A stretch of DNA of 64,000 nt from Selenomonas bovis DSM 23594 (GTDB taxonomy: Bacteria; Bacillota; Negativicutes; Selenomonadales; Selenomonadaceae): NCBI RefSeq assembly GCF_000381005.1, contig NZ_KB908392.1, forward strand, positions 1 through 64,000. Direction: 5' to 3'. The notes beneath the pieces were generated by a model. The model did no database searches. It worked only from the letters and a program-made list of their open reading frames with translations, and had not been told where the DNA came from. The translations under genes and the position numbers were made by a program. This document shows positions 46,989 through 55,631 of the stretch, piece by piece; the stretch's first letter is position 1, and every line of letters begins with the position of its first letter.

Positions 46989-47102
46989 AGTAAGCGCGAC
47001 AAGGCAGAGTTGATTCCATTTTATTCTTTGTATGATACTCCCTCTTTCCTCTTACTATAAAGTTAATGTTGCAAAATAACGGATCAGCACATAACCATCA
47101 AT

Positions 47103-47831
47103 TCACCATAATAGCTTCCTTCTCAACCATGCTCGTTCAACACCATACACTTCTTGGCTTGTAACTTTCAAATTTTCATGGTGCAGCCATACCGTAAACA
47201 ATCTCTCACTCAGGAAACCAAATACACGTCTTTGATACATATCATAATCGCTAATATCAATTCTTTTTTCCAATTCAAACAAAATATCAAATAACCAAGA
47301 ACAATAGCGATTACAAAGGGTTTTCTTCATGCAGAACATATTAAAGAACCAGCCTTTTGAACCGTTCATGATTGCATTAAAATCATTTATATATTCAGGA
47401 TATTTTTCGTTGATAATCTTTCCACATTCAATGATATCTTTTACATGGTGTCTCTCAGCATATTGATCAAAAACTGTTTTAGATAAAGTTAACGGCGTTG
47501 GCAACAAGACATCTGCACGATCCATTGCTTCTGCAAAATCATGATACCGATTAATATGCAATTTGAGTCCTAAAAAACGTTTTATGAAGTATCTTCTGTA
47601 ATGAACAAGTCCAATATATTCGCAATCAAGATTTTTCCAAGCCCAGTACAAACCTGTCAATTCGCAAAAATTTGGATTCTTAGCAGATATATTATCTCCA
47701 GTATCATCGCCAATACATTGCCAATCACTTTGCCTGCCACATTTTCCAACAAAAATAGGCAAGTAGACAGGATCTTTTGCTACCCAATATTTTTTATGCA
47801 TAGCAACCAATATCTTAATATCTTTCTTCAT
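47103..47831 (-). CDS. DUF4422 family glycosyltransferase-like protein
   Basis: This 242-aa protein has the DUF4422 pattern: KILVAMHKKYW at the start, IGDDTGDNISAKNPNFCELTGLYWAWKN (about 40-67), GLVHYRRYF (about 74) and a C-terminal FLSERLFTVWL. The family occurs in capsule and LPS clusters and is annotated as glycosyltransferase. The gene is much richer in A and T than its neighbours, suggesting recent transfer. It ends about 115 bp from the ligase-like gene. Confidence 0.85.
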   Translation of the reverse strand: MKKDIKILVAMHKKYWVAKDPVYLPIFVGKCGRQSDWQCIGDDTGDNISAKNPNFCELTGLYWAWKNLDCEYIGLVHYRRYFIKRFLGLKLHINRYHDFAEAMDRADVLLPTPLTLSKTVFDQYAERHHVKDIIECGKIINEKYPEYINDFNAIMNGSKGWFFNMFCMKKTLCNRYCSWLFDILFELEKRIDISDYDMYQRRVFGFLSERLFTVWLHHENLKVTSQEVYGVERAWLRRKLLW

Positions 47832-47926
47832 CGTATCCCCACCATATTATTTCATATAAGTCCCAATATGTAATATCCCCAAACAAAGAAGTATTTCTTG
47901 TTCACAAGCCACACGCTTCCTGTTCA

Positions 47927-47956
47927 TTGACGTTCCCATGTTATATTTGTTATAAT
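47927..47956 (+). promoter_or_regulatory. Promoter of the plus-strand glycosyltransferase-like gene
   Basis: On the plus strand, TTGACG (47927-47932) and a perfect TATAAT (47951-47956) are separated by 18 bp. It is about 50 bp upstream of the TTG start at 48004. Confidence 0.75.
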
Positions 47957-48003
47957 TTACATAAAGCATTATATTATTTTATCTGTTAAAAAGGAAGTAT
48001 GTT

Positions 48004-48987
48004 TTGAAATTTATTAAAAATCATCATATTCTCATTCTCGGCTGGCCACTACGACCACAGCAGGACTGGCTATCTCATTATCCTGAGGTATCTGCTGTAC
48101 GCATTTACCGCGAGGATCTGCCTCGCTCACAGAAGCGCCTAAAGGATCTTTCCTTCCATATGCCGCGCGCGTTGCAGTTCGTGGACAGTGTGACGCCCAG
48201 CCATTGGTATGGGGGCTGGAAAGATTACATCGAGGAATACGATACGGTCATCCTCATCGACGAGGTACGCGGCCGCGATGTTTTCGACTATATTCTCTCA
48301 CGTAATCCGGATTGCAATCTCTGTGCCTTTTACGACTCGCCTGTCCGCCTTGGCACACCGAAGGAGCCGTCGCGCTATACAGATTTACCTATACATTTCT
48401 ATACGTGTGACCGACAGATAGCGGAGAGATATCATGCGACATTCGCACCTTACTTCTACATCTTCTCCCCCTGTGACTTCGATGCATATGATACACTCGC
48501 GCAGGAAGATATTCAGCGCGACGTATTCTTTATCGGCGAAGAAAAAGGTGATCGCCGCTCACGCATAAATGCCATCACGGAGATTCTCGACCAGGCAGGG
48601 CTCACCCATGAACTGCGGCTCGTACCACAGAACCGGCATCATGGTCTATTCCATCGTCACAGTCCTGCGAACGAAAGTTACATGCCATATTCGGTCGTTC
48701 AGGAGCGCGTGCGTACAAGTCGCGCGATCCTCGAGTTGATTTCTGACGGTCAAACAGGTCTGACGCAACGATCCTTTGAGGCGCTGTTCCTGCACAAAAA
48801 ACTCATCACGACCAGTCCGGAAATCAAATTCTACGATTTCTATCATCCTCAGAACATTTTCGTCCTCGGTGAGCGTTCCCTAGCGGAGTTGCCTGACTTT
48901 CTGCGCAGTCCGTTTCACCTCATCACACCTGAAATCGTACAACAATATACGCTCACCGGCTGGCTGAAACACTTCTCACGCGCGTAA
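48004..48987 (+). CDS. Putative GT-B type glycosyltransferase of the polysaccharide cluster
   Basis: This 327-aa protein has no signal peptide. Its ending resembles GT-B glycosyltransferases: a segment DGQTGLTQRSFEALFLHKKLITTS near residue 245, where a conserved Glu contacts the nucleotide sugar, then IFVLGERSLAELP. The N-terminal half has ILILGWPLRPQQDW and IDEVRGRDVFDYI. The start is TTG at 48004 behind AAGGAAG. It is the only plus-strand gene in this block and has its own promoter; it ends by overlapping the VirK-like gene by 12 bp tail to tail. The donor sugar is unknown. Confidence 0.65.
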   Translation: MKFIKNHHILILGWPLRPQQDWLSHYPEVSAVRIYREDLPRSQKRLKDLSFHMPRALQFVDSVTPSHWYGGWKDYIEEYDTVILIDEVRGRDVFDYILSRNPDCNLCAFYDSPVRLGTPKEPSRYTDLPIHFYTCDRQIAERYHATFAPYFYIFSPCDFDAYDTLAQEDIQRDVFFIGEEKGDRRSRINAITEILDQAGLTHELRLVPQNRHHGLFHRHSPANESYMPYSVVQERVRTSRAILELISDGQTGLTQRSFEALFLHKKLITTSPEIKFYDFYHPQNIFVLGERSLAELPDFLRSPFHLITPEIVQQYTLTGWLKHFSRA

Positions 48988-49875
48988 CGCCTGGATACTT
49001 GCCGCGATGCTGGCATCAATCTCATCCAAGAGAGCAAACCGCTTACGGTAGTTTGCTCTTTTTCTCGTGGGGATTTCTTCCATCGTCTTGCGGTACTCCG
49101 TCAGCGGGAGCGCGTAGAAGCGTTTGTCCTCACAGAGCCTGCCGCCCGACTCCTCCCAGAATTTTCCAAAGTCGGTCTTGAGCTTGCGATCGCGCCGCAC
49201 GTGATTGTTGGCGTAATAGCCGTAGTTCGTCACGGCGTAGATGCGCTTGAGGCCGAGTGCCTTTGCGACTTCCTGCGTGGCATGCAGGATGAGGTTCTTC
49301 GTGCGATACGCATGGCAGCGCTTCGTGATTTTCTTGATGACCTCGCGCGAATGATCCATGTTCGGCCCCTGCATGGCTCCGATGAAAAGCGACCAAGCGC
49401 CCGCCTTGTCCTTTGCGATCCAGAACATCATCTGATAGAGCGCCTGCCCCTCGTAATCCAGCCAGACGGACAGCAACCCTTCCTTGCGCTGCCCCGGGTG
49501 ATAGGAAAGTTCCAGTATCAGAGGATCTCCCTCGTCCTGCGACTGCCAAAGCTCGATCGACTGCTTGCGATAGAGGTTGACGGCTGTGTCGCCCTTGAGA
49601 TGCTCCGTCAGATATGTCATATGTTCCTCGACGAGCTGAATGCGCTCGTCGAACGTCGACTTGTTGTAGAAAAAGGCGCGTGTCGGCTGCTCATATACGA
49701 AGCCGTACGCCTCCGCAATGCGGGCCAGCTTCTCGTTGCTGGCAAAGAATCTCTGCAAGCGCTTCATCTTCTGCGGATGCAGGAGGCAGCGGATGACAAA
49801 GACGACGCAGCGCCGTGCTTCGCTCGGATTCTTCATATTATAAATCTGCCGGCCCACGCGAATCGCATCAAACAT
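48976..49875 (-). CDS. VirK/YbjX (DUF535) family protein
   Basis: This protein of about 299 aa is of the DUF535 family, named after VirK of Shigella and YbjX of Salmonella, which are linked to envelope properties and virulence without a known reaction. Seen are LSYHPGQRKEGLLSVWL (about 130), IGAMQGPN and ILHATQEVAKALGLKRIYAVTNYGYYANNH (about 210). The ATG at 49875 was preferred; one at 49893 sits directly against the possible ribosome site. Its 3' end overlaps the plus-strand gene by 12 bp. Confidence 0.85.
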   Translation of the reverse strand: MFDAIRVGRQIYNMKNPSEARRCVVFVIRCLLHPQKMKRLQRFFASNEKLARIAEAYGFVYEQPTRAFFYNKSTFDERIQLVEEHMTYLTEHLKGDTAVNLYRKQSIELWQSQDEGDPLILELSYHPGQRKEGLLSVWLDYEGQALYQMMFWIAKDKAGAWSLFIGAMQGPNMDHSREVIKKITKRCHAYRTKNLILHATQEVAKALGLKRIYAVTNYGYYANNHVRRDRKLKTDFGKFWEESGGRLCEDKRFYALPLTEYRKTMEEIPTRKRANYRKRFALLDEIDASIAASIQALRA

Positions 49876-49897
49876 AGTGTCCCATACTCCCAATCTA

Positions 49898-50842
49898 TCA
49901 AAATACCGTAAAGAATCGCTGCCAGAAGTCAGCCAGCTTCAGCCGGCGCAGCTGGCGCGCGATGGAACGCCCCCTGCGGCGGGGATCCGGCTGCGGCATC
50001 GCTGCATCGCGGAACGCCGTCTGCCGCAGGTACTCATAATACTTGGCATTGAAGGCTGTATATACATCGTACTCCCAAGGCTTGTACCCTCCCGCATAGT
50101 GGAGGATGCTGATGTGCTGCCGCGCCTCGATTGCCAGGCGTCGGAAATCCCGCCGCCTTAGGATCTTGAAAAACAGATACCAGACTGGCGGTATGACATT
50201 CCACCGCAGCGGCAGCGGCTGCCAGTTCCGATGGAAGAGCGCGTTGAGTGCATCCTGATCGTGGTGGCGATACGCGTTCTTTGCCGCAAGCTGCTCGGCC
50301 TGCCTGCCGTAATCGTGTGCACGCCAGGCCGCTAGATCCACCATGAGGACACCGGAATTGAAATAGCGATCTCTCTTTGAGAAGCCCAGCCGTTCCTGTT
50401 TCCCGCGCCAGTCTTTACTCGACGCCATGATCCCCAAGTCCATCACCGCCGCTAGCGGATGGCCCCCCATATCATGATCCCAAAGCGCCGCGATATCATC
50501 GAGGACGAGCAGATCGCAGTCGAGATAGATGACCCTCTCAACTGTGCTCGGCAGCAGATGCCCCATCTCGAGGCGAAAATACGCCGCGCGGCTCAGCTGT
50601 CCGCTGACGAAGAACGACGCGAACTGATCCGCCGCCACCTCGCAGAAGTGAATCGCGGCATGCGCCTGCTCGATGGATGTCCGCATCTTTCGCTTGACCG
50701 ATAGGTCTATCTGATCGTCCAGCAGGTAGAACACGATACGCGTCGGATCTACTGTGTTCTTCAGGATGGACATCATGGCCACAGTCGCATGCTGCGCGTA
50801 GTTGCTGTCACAGGCAAAGACGATGTTGATGTTTCCGCTCAC
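49898..50842 (-). CDS. Family 8 glycosyltransferase
   Basis: This 314-aa GT8 enzyme begins (M)SGNINIVFACDSNYAQHATVAM, has DxD as YLDCDLLVLDD (about 105) and HDQDALNALF (about 190), and ends with the HYAGGYKPW motif. The start is GTG at 50842, which overlaps the stop of the upstream GT2 gene (GTGA); longer in-frame starts lie inside that gene. A retaining galactosyl- or glucosyltransferase of LPS assembly is likely. Confidence 0.9.
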   Translation of the reverse strand: MSGNINIVFACDSNYAQHATVAMMSILKNTVDPTRIVFYLLDDQIDLSVKRKMRTSIEQAHAAIHFCEVAADQFASFFVSGQLSRAAYFRLEMGHLLPSTVERVIYLDCDLLVLDDIAALWDHDMGGHPLAAVMDLGIMASSKDWRGKQERLGFSKRDRYFNSGVLMVDLAAWRAHDYGRQAEQLAAKNAYRHHDQDALNALFHRNWQPLPLRWNVIPPVWYLFFKILRRRDFRRLAIEARQHISILHYAGGYKPWEYDVYTAFNAKYYEYLRQTAFRDAAMPQPDPRRRGRSIARQLRRLKLADFWQRFFTVF

Positions 50843-51603
50843 TTGCAGCCCCCGTCCTGGCATCGATAGAGATTGATGAGCTTCAGATATTTGACGAACG
50901 TATACACCGATGCCATCACCGACATCGTGAACCCCGGGAAGCCATCGAGGAAACCGCCCCTGAGCAGATAGTCGCGGAGGAACGTGAATACCGCGTGCCC
51001 CAGCGCCCCAGCTTCCCCTACGCGCTTGTTCCGCTCGTACATGGACTGCGCCGCGAGGCTCGTATACTGGTTGAACTTCGCGAAATACTGCTGCCATGTC
51101 GTATAGGTGTAGTGGCGCAGGACATCGTGCAGGGTCTTGCGCGGCAGGTCGGTCTCGATGCCTTCATGGACCTTGCCTCGCCAGCGAATGGCCGTGCGCG
51201 GATAGAGGCGGTCGACGAAGTCCGGGCGATGGCCACCATGACGCATGAGCTGACCGAAGACGATATTCTTCCGCTCCACCCGATAGGCAGCTGGTAGATC
51301 CTCTGATACGATCCTGCGGATTTCCTCCGCAGCCGCCGCCTCGATCCGCTCATCCGCGTCGAGATAGAACACCCAGTCCGCCGTCGTCTGCGTCAGGGCA
51401 AAATTCCGCTGCCCTGCAAAGCCATCATCGCCCATCGGATGCGTGACGAACCGCGCCCCCATAGACTCCGCGATTGCCTGTGTCCGGTCAGTGCTGCCCG
51501 AGTCGACGACAACAATCTCATCCGCAAACGACGCACTCTCCATACACGCCTCGATATGCACCTCTTCATTCCGCGTCAATATCAGAATTGCCAACCTCGA
51601 CAT
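50839..51603 (-). CDS. Family 2 glycosyltransferase, WaaE/KdtX-like
   Basis: This 254-aa inverting GT2 enzyme begins LAILILTRNEEVHIEACMES with VDSGSTDRTQAIA (about 37) and YLDADERIE (about 85), then GGHRPDFVDRLYPR. The pattern fits WaaE-like transferases that add glucose to the LPS inner core. The ATG at 51603 follows GAGGAG by 7 bases. It forms a coupled pair with the GT8 gene downstream. Confidence 0.88.
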   Translation of the reverse strand: MSRLAILILTRNEEVHIEACMESASFADEIVVVDSGSTDRTQAIAESMGARFVTHPMGDDGFAGQRNFALTQTTADWVFYLDADERIEAAAAEEIRRIVSEDLPAAYRVERKNIVFGQLMRHGGHRPDFVDRLYPRTAIRWRGKVHEGIETDLPRKTLHDVLRHYTYTTWQQYFAKFNQYTSLAAQSMYERNKRVGEAGALGHAVFTFLRDYLLRGGFLDGFPGFTMSVMASVYTFVKYLKLINLYRCQDGGCK

Positions 51604-51674
51604 GCGAACACTCCTCATGTACGTTTCTTTGATAGAATCACACTTCGTCCAACGCGCGTAAGGTATCTTCCGGA

Positions 51675-51703
51675 TTTACGAACAGCTTCATCCGTGCTAA
51701 AAT
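51675..51703 (+). promoter_or_regulatory. Putative promoter towards the sulfatase-fold transferase
   Basis: On the plus strand, TTTACG (51675-51680) and TAAAAT (51698-51703) are separated by 17 bp. The same hexamers and spacing occur on the other strand at 51920-51948. It is about 370 bp before the TTG start at 52073. Confidence 0.5.
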
Positions 51704-51919
51704 GTTTCTGTTCCGCAACGATGCTCCTCCGTTCGCGACGTATACCGCAGCCATTCCATCGCAGAAATTACTGGTCATGCCGCCAAGGCGCACGATACCC
51801 GCGCAGCGGCAGTCAATGTCGGACTTTGTTTTTGAGGAGCGTTTCCTGCCGCAAGGAACGATGAAACCTGCGATATAAATATTATATTAGAAAAACTCAT
51901 CCGAGTAAGATTCTGTTTC

Positions 51920-51948
51920 ATTTTAGCACACCCCGCAATCTTCGTAAA
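51920..51948 (-). promoter_or_regulatory. Putative promoter towards the GT2-GT8 pair
   Basis: On the minus strand, TTTACG (51943-51948), a 17-bp spacer ending GTGTGC and TAAAAT (51920-51925). It is about 315 bp before the GT2 start codon. Confidence 0.5.
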
Positions 51949-52072
51949 GGAAGCGTTGCTTCCATTGTTTACTCTGATTGCGCGCTGCTGTGCAGAGTCA
52001 TGAATGGCGCAAGGCAGAATTTCTAACCTAGGCAGAACCAACCCCAATCTATCTTATAAGGAAGGGATCATC

Positions 52073-54094
52073 TTGGATTTTTCTTATTTCTTTTCCGGCA
52101 TCCAGACGGATTTTTGTCTCATGCTGCTCGCACCGCTTGCCTGCGCGGTGTTCCGAGCGATTTTCCTCTGGCGCTACCATACGCATGCGATTCCGCGACG
52201 ACAACTCCTGACTTGCTTCCACTATGGTTTTTGGTGGGGCATGGATTTCAACGCTTACGTGTTCCTGATCCTGCTTCTATGCGTGAGCCTGCCGTCGGCC
52301 ATTTTCCCGTCTGTCCGCCCGTTCGCGGACGGACTTCGCTGCGCGCTTGTCACAGCGTATCTCGGCATTCTCTATCTCGCGTTCATCGGCAAGATGATTT
52401 TCTACGATCATTTCCATGACACGTTCAACGTCACCATCCACCTCGGCATCCATGCAGATAAGAAGAATTTCGCCGATATTTTCTTCCACCAGCATCATGG
52501 CGGGCTTGTCCTGCTCGGCATTCCAGTCTATCTCGCTATCTGCGTGCTGGCCGCGCGAGCGCTGCTCATGCTGCCGCATTTGCCGTATGATATGATCGCG
52601 CCGCCTGACGGCGCGGCGAGGATTGCCTGCAATGTTCTCTGCTTCGTGAGCGCGATCGTGCTGTTTTACTGGCTGCGCTACGGCGGCACACTGAATCACC
52701 GCAAAAAGCCGGAGTGGGATGAGGTTCCTCCTCTAGTAAAGGAAGATGCCGTACTCGCAAAAGCCACGATTGATGATCTCATCGCTCTCGAGCTCGCCTG
52801 GAAAAAGCGCGTAAGTGACGCTACACGTCATTCCGATGACGAAGCTCGGCGCTATCTCGCACCAATTCTGCCTGAAAACTATCCCCCCCATACGGACAAT
52901 CCACTTCCGTTTTTTCAACAGCTCGCCGCTGGCCCGCGCATCGCGCGTCCCTCGCATATCTTCTTTCTTCTTGGGGAAAGCCACGCACAGGCACCGCTAG
53001 ACCCCGTATATCAGCGTCTCGGCCTCATGGAAGCAAGTCTCCGTTTTCGTGCGAATCCGCACACCGTATCCTTCCCTCATTTTTTATCCGCTGGCATGAT
53101 TTCCCAGCCGTCTCTCGTGAGTCTCTTATCGGGGATTTACGATGCCGATATGGAATTAAATGAAAATGTTTCCTTCTGGGAAGGATGCCTGCCATCTACT
53201 CTGCCAATTCAATTAAACAAGCTGGGGTATCGCACGGAGTTCTGGTATGGAGGCGGCTTGAACTGGGGCAGTCTCGACCATTTCGTGCCAAAGATCGGCT
53301 TCGATGCCTGGCACGCTGGCCCTGAGATCTGCGGTGCAGACGCGCCGCAGACCTGGCTCGGCGTCTATGACCATATCTTCCTCGAGGAGGCCGCCGCGCG
53401 GATCAAGGCGAGCACAGAGGACGGGCCTGTGTTCCATTTCCTCTATACGACCTCAAACCACGGACCTTATCACATGCCATACGAGAAATACGGCTTCGAT
53501 CTCTCGCGCGTGATGAAGGACGCGCCGGAGGTCGCGCGGCGCATCGCAGGCGACAAGAAAACCCGGCGCCGCATGGCGAGTATCTGGTATGCCGATCAGG
53601 CGCTGATCCGCTTTGCCGAGCGGATGAAACAGGATTTCCCTGACAGTCTCATCATCATCACCGGCGATCATTCCTTCGGCGCGCTGCCCTATGAGTACGA
53701 TGTGGCGAAGCGGCGGGAGCCGACGATCCGGGAGGCTGTCCTGACGTCGTTTGCCATGTATCACCGCGAGCTCACGCCTGATATGCTGCCGTCGAAGATC
53801 GGCGGCCACATGAATATCCTGCCGACGCTCCTCGAGCTCATCGCGCCGCAGGGCTTCTCCTATCTCTCGCCGTTCACGCCGCTCACGCAGCCGCTCTCCC
53901 ACGTCGTGACGCCCTACTGCTGGGAGACGGAGGATACCATCGGCGATTTCCGCAGCGGCGAGGCACAGCCGCTGAAAATCACCGACGGGCCGCTCCCCAC
54001 GGAGCATCTCGTCCGCTTCCAGGAGGAGCGCGATGCACTCTGCGAGCTCACAGGCTGGTACGTGCGGCATCCGGAGCTGTTAGAGCAGCGCTGA
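52073..54094 (+). CDS. Membrane sulfatase-fold transferase (LTA synthase/MdoB-like)
   Basis: This 673-aa protein has about five transmembrane segments in the first 210 residues and an extracytoplasmic alkaline phosphatase/sulfatase-fold domain (about 290-600). Metal-site motifs are LLGESHAQA (about 303), SQPSLVSLLSGIY with the probable nucleophile Ser (about 345), YTTSNHGPYH (about 460) and ITGDHSFGALPYEYD. In a diderm this class may move phosphoglycerol or phosphoethanolamine onto LPS or glycans. The start is TTG at 52073 after AAGGAAGGG; the ATG at 52004 lies beyond that site. Confidence 0.85.
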   Translation: MDFSYFFSGIQTDFCLMLLAPLACAVFRAIFLWRYHTHAIPRRQLLTCFHYGFWWGMDFNAYVFLILLLCVSLPSAIFPSVRPFADGLRCALVTAYLGILYLAFIGKMIFYDHFHDTFNVTIHLGIHADKKNFADIFFHQHHGGLVLLGIPVYLAICVLAARALLMLPHLPYDMIAPPDGAARIACNVLCFVSAIVLFYWLRYGGTLNHRKKPEWDEVPPLVKEDAVLAKATIDDLIALELAWKKRVSDATRHSDDEARRYLAPILPENYPPHTDNPLPFFQQLAAGPRIARPSHIFFLLGESHAQAPLDPVYQRLGLMEASLRFRANPHTVSFPHFLSAGMISQPSLVSLLSGIYDADMELNENVSFWEGCLPSTLPIQLNKLGYRTEFWYGGGLNWGSLDHFVPKIGFDAWHAGPEICGADAPQTWLGVYDHIFLEEAAARIKASTEDGPVFHFLYTTSNHGPYHMPYEKYGFDLSRVMKDAPEVARRIAGDKKTRRRMASIWYADQALIRFAERMKQDFPDSLIIITGDHSFGALPYEYDVAKRREPTIREAVLTSFAMYHRELTPDMLPSKIGGHMNILPTLLELIAPQGFSYLSPFTPLTQPLSHVVTPYCWETEDTIGDFRSGEAQPLKITDGPLPTEHLVRFQEERDALCELTGWYVRHPELLEQR

Positions 54095-54205
54095 TGGGAG
54101 TGCAATAGTTCGCACCCTCGCATGGTCCAGGTTCCCTGTTCCAGGCACGGATGGATACACCAGAAAAAGCTCTACTGACGAGTCCTTGCGCCACATGGCA
54201 TCATC

Positions 54206-54240
54206 AAAAAAAGGCATCCTGCATCGGGATGCCTTTTCTT
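54206..54240 (+). terminator. Terminator after the sulfatase-fold gene
   Basis: AAGGCATCC (54211-54219) and GGATGCCTT (54227-54235) form a hairpin followed by TTCTT, and an A run lies on the other side, so it may act in both directions. Confidence 0.8.
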
Positions 54241-54506
54241 ATGCAAAATTCCAAGAACGCGAGCCGCAGGCGCAGCGCGATTGGCAGGAAATCCTCTAGG
54301 GAACCGCTGATTAATTCGGCACTCCGTCTTCACGCGTCTGCACTGTCCTCTCGTCGTCAACAAATCCTCAGCGTAGCTTCGGCTACGCCTGCGGTTTGTC
54401 TCCTAGAGAGATACAGCGCATCCACGTAAATCCGGAGCACCTCATTTAATCAGCGGTTCCCTAAGGGCGGGCGCACAATGTCCACAAAGTGGACGTTTGT
54501 GCATAT
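54241..54506 (-). repeat. Family A palindromic repeat, copy 4, split by a MITE
   Basis: The left part (54241-54296) carries CCAAGAACGCGAGCCGCAGG; the right part (54464-54506) carries GGGCGGGCGCACAATG and the GTCCAC/GTGGAC hairpin. Together they match the inverted copy at 24562-24668, with a 163-bp MITE inserted at the TA of the element. Confidence 0.85.
54299..54461. mobile_element. Family B MITE, copy 2, inserted in a family A repeat
   Basis: Perfect 16-bp inverted termini GGGAACCGCTGATTAA (54299-54314, complement at 54446-54461) are flanked by TA on both sides (54297-54298, 54462-54463). The interior is the reverse complement of copies 1 and 3 with small differences. The uninterrupted family A text has a single TA at this point. 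Confidence 0.9.
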
Positions 54507-54510
54507 CGTT

Positions 54511-54600
54511 TGCTGTGCAGGAAAATCTTCCTGATCTCGTCGCCCATCTCGAGCGTCGCGTCCTCCGCGCAGGTCTCGCGGAAGGTGTCCGAACTGAGGT
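54511..54600 (-). pseudogene. Fragment of an Rpn-family nuclease gene
   Basis: About 85 bases closely match an internal part of the adjacent intact gene (about 54925-55010). The minus strand translates to SDTFRETCAEDATLEMGDE followed by IRKIF, against YTFRETCTEDATLEMGDE in the intact protein. The fragment abuts the intact gene's stop codon. It is a remnant of a second, diverged copy. Confidence 0.85.
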
Positions 54601-55421
54601 TAATTGGTCGCGAGCTTCTGAAAACGCTCCTTCAGATGATCCTCTGACATGCCGACCGCAGCCGCGGCGTCTTTCAGACTCAGAAGGTTCGCGGCGACGA
54701 GTGACTTCAATGCTTCCAACCGGCCTTCTTCGCGGCCGCGTTCTTCACTTCTGCGCAGTTCCATGTAGTAGGTCATGTACTCCACCTTCATTTCCTTGTT
54801 TTCTTTCGCAGTTTCTACGGCACTAGCAAATGTTTCAGTGAATTTTCCTTTTGGTGCTTTGCCCTCGATGTAGTCGAGGAGAGCGGCGAGGTCGCGGTCG
54901 ATGCCCTCGCGGCGCCCTTTGCTGTTCAGGAAGATTTTCGTCGTCTCGTCGCCCATCTCGAGCGTCGCGTCCTCCGTACAGGTCTCGCGGAAGGTATACT
55001 GGCTGAGATTCCGGTCAAAGGGATCAAACGTGCAAATAAAGATGATATAGGTCTTCCGCAGCTTTGTATAGAACTCGCCTCTGTTGAGCACGTCCATGTC
55101 CATCATGGCCTGATAGTAACGCGTGCGCTTAGGAAGCTCGGCAGGGTCGGCGTAGTTGGTTGTCTGCATCTCGATGTCGTAGAGGACGCCCTTGTCGTCT
55201 TCGACGTAGACGTCAAGGCGCACACTTTTGCTGTCGCGACGAACGCGGATGTCTTTTTCGGTCTCCGGGAACATGATTTTCCGGATTTTGATGTGCAGGA
55301 CTTTCTCGATGAAACGCTTGCAAAGGCGTTTCTTGCGCATGACTTTCTGAAAGATGAAGTTGTCCGCGATGGTCAGGTTTTCCCAGATCTTATCGGCCTC
55401 GCGCCGCGTCATTTCCTCCAT
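54600..55421 (-). CDS. Rpn family nuclease (PD-(D/E)XK, recombination-promoting type)
   Basis: This 273-aa protein is of the PF12784-like Rpn/transposase_31 group. It shows NFIFQKVM near residue 25, the nuclease core RLDVYVEDDKGVLYDIEMQ (D...E-x-Q, about 70-88), YYQAMMDMDVL and a C-terminal charged helix (RSEERGREEGRLEALKSL) with a short helix-turn-helix-like end. Family members are DNA nucleases whose biological role is uncertain. The ATG at 55421 has AAAGGAG 8 bases upstream. A fragment of a paralogue lies directly downstream. Confidence 0.87.
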   Translation of the reverse strand: MEEMTRREADKIWENLTIADNFIFQKVMRKKRLCKRFIEKVLHIKIRKIMFPETEKDIRVRRDSKSVRLDVYVEDDKGVLYDIEMQTTNYADPAELPKRTRYYQAMMDMDVLNRGEFYTKLRKTYIIFICTFDPFDRNLSQYTFRETCTEDATLEMGDETTKIFLNSKGRREGIDRDLAALLDYIEGKAPKGKFTETFASAVETAKENKEMKVEYMTYYMELRRSEERGREEGRLEALKSLVAANLLSLKDAAAAVGMSEDHLKERFQKLATN

Positions 55422-55631
55422 GAGCGCCACTCCTTTCTAGCTCAATTATACGCTGACAGGAATCCTGTTGGCAAGGAGATTCATTCGGGGGACTTCCGAT
55501 GAATAACAGAAGCGGCAGCGAAGCAAAATGCTCGGCTGCCGCTTGTCATCTTTTGCGTTTTTGGGGAAGTATACCGGGATATACTTGCGAAAGCAAGGAT
55601 GCAATCACAATCAGCGTTTCCTCGACGGTCG

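Larger units (their letters stand above)
51604..52072. other. Divergent intergenic region with two facing promoters
   Basis: No gene is seen in these 469 bases. It contains a plus-strand promoter at 51675-51703, a minus-strand promoter at 51920-51948 and a perfect GGAAGC-GTT-GCTTCC hairpin at 51949-51963. The two promoters read towards each other, so their leaders would overlap over more than 200 bases. Confidence 0.55.
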
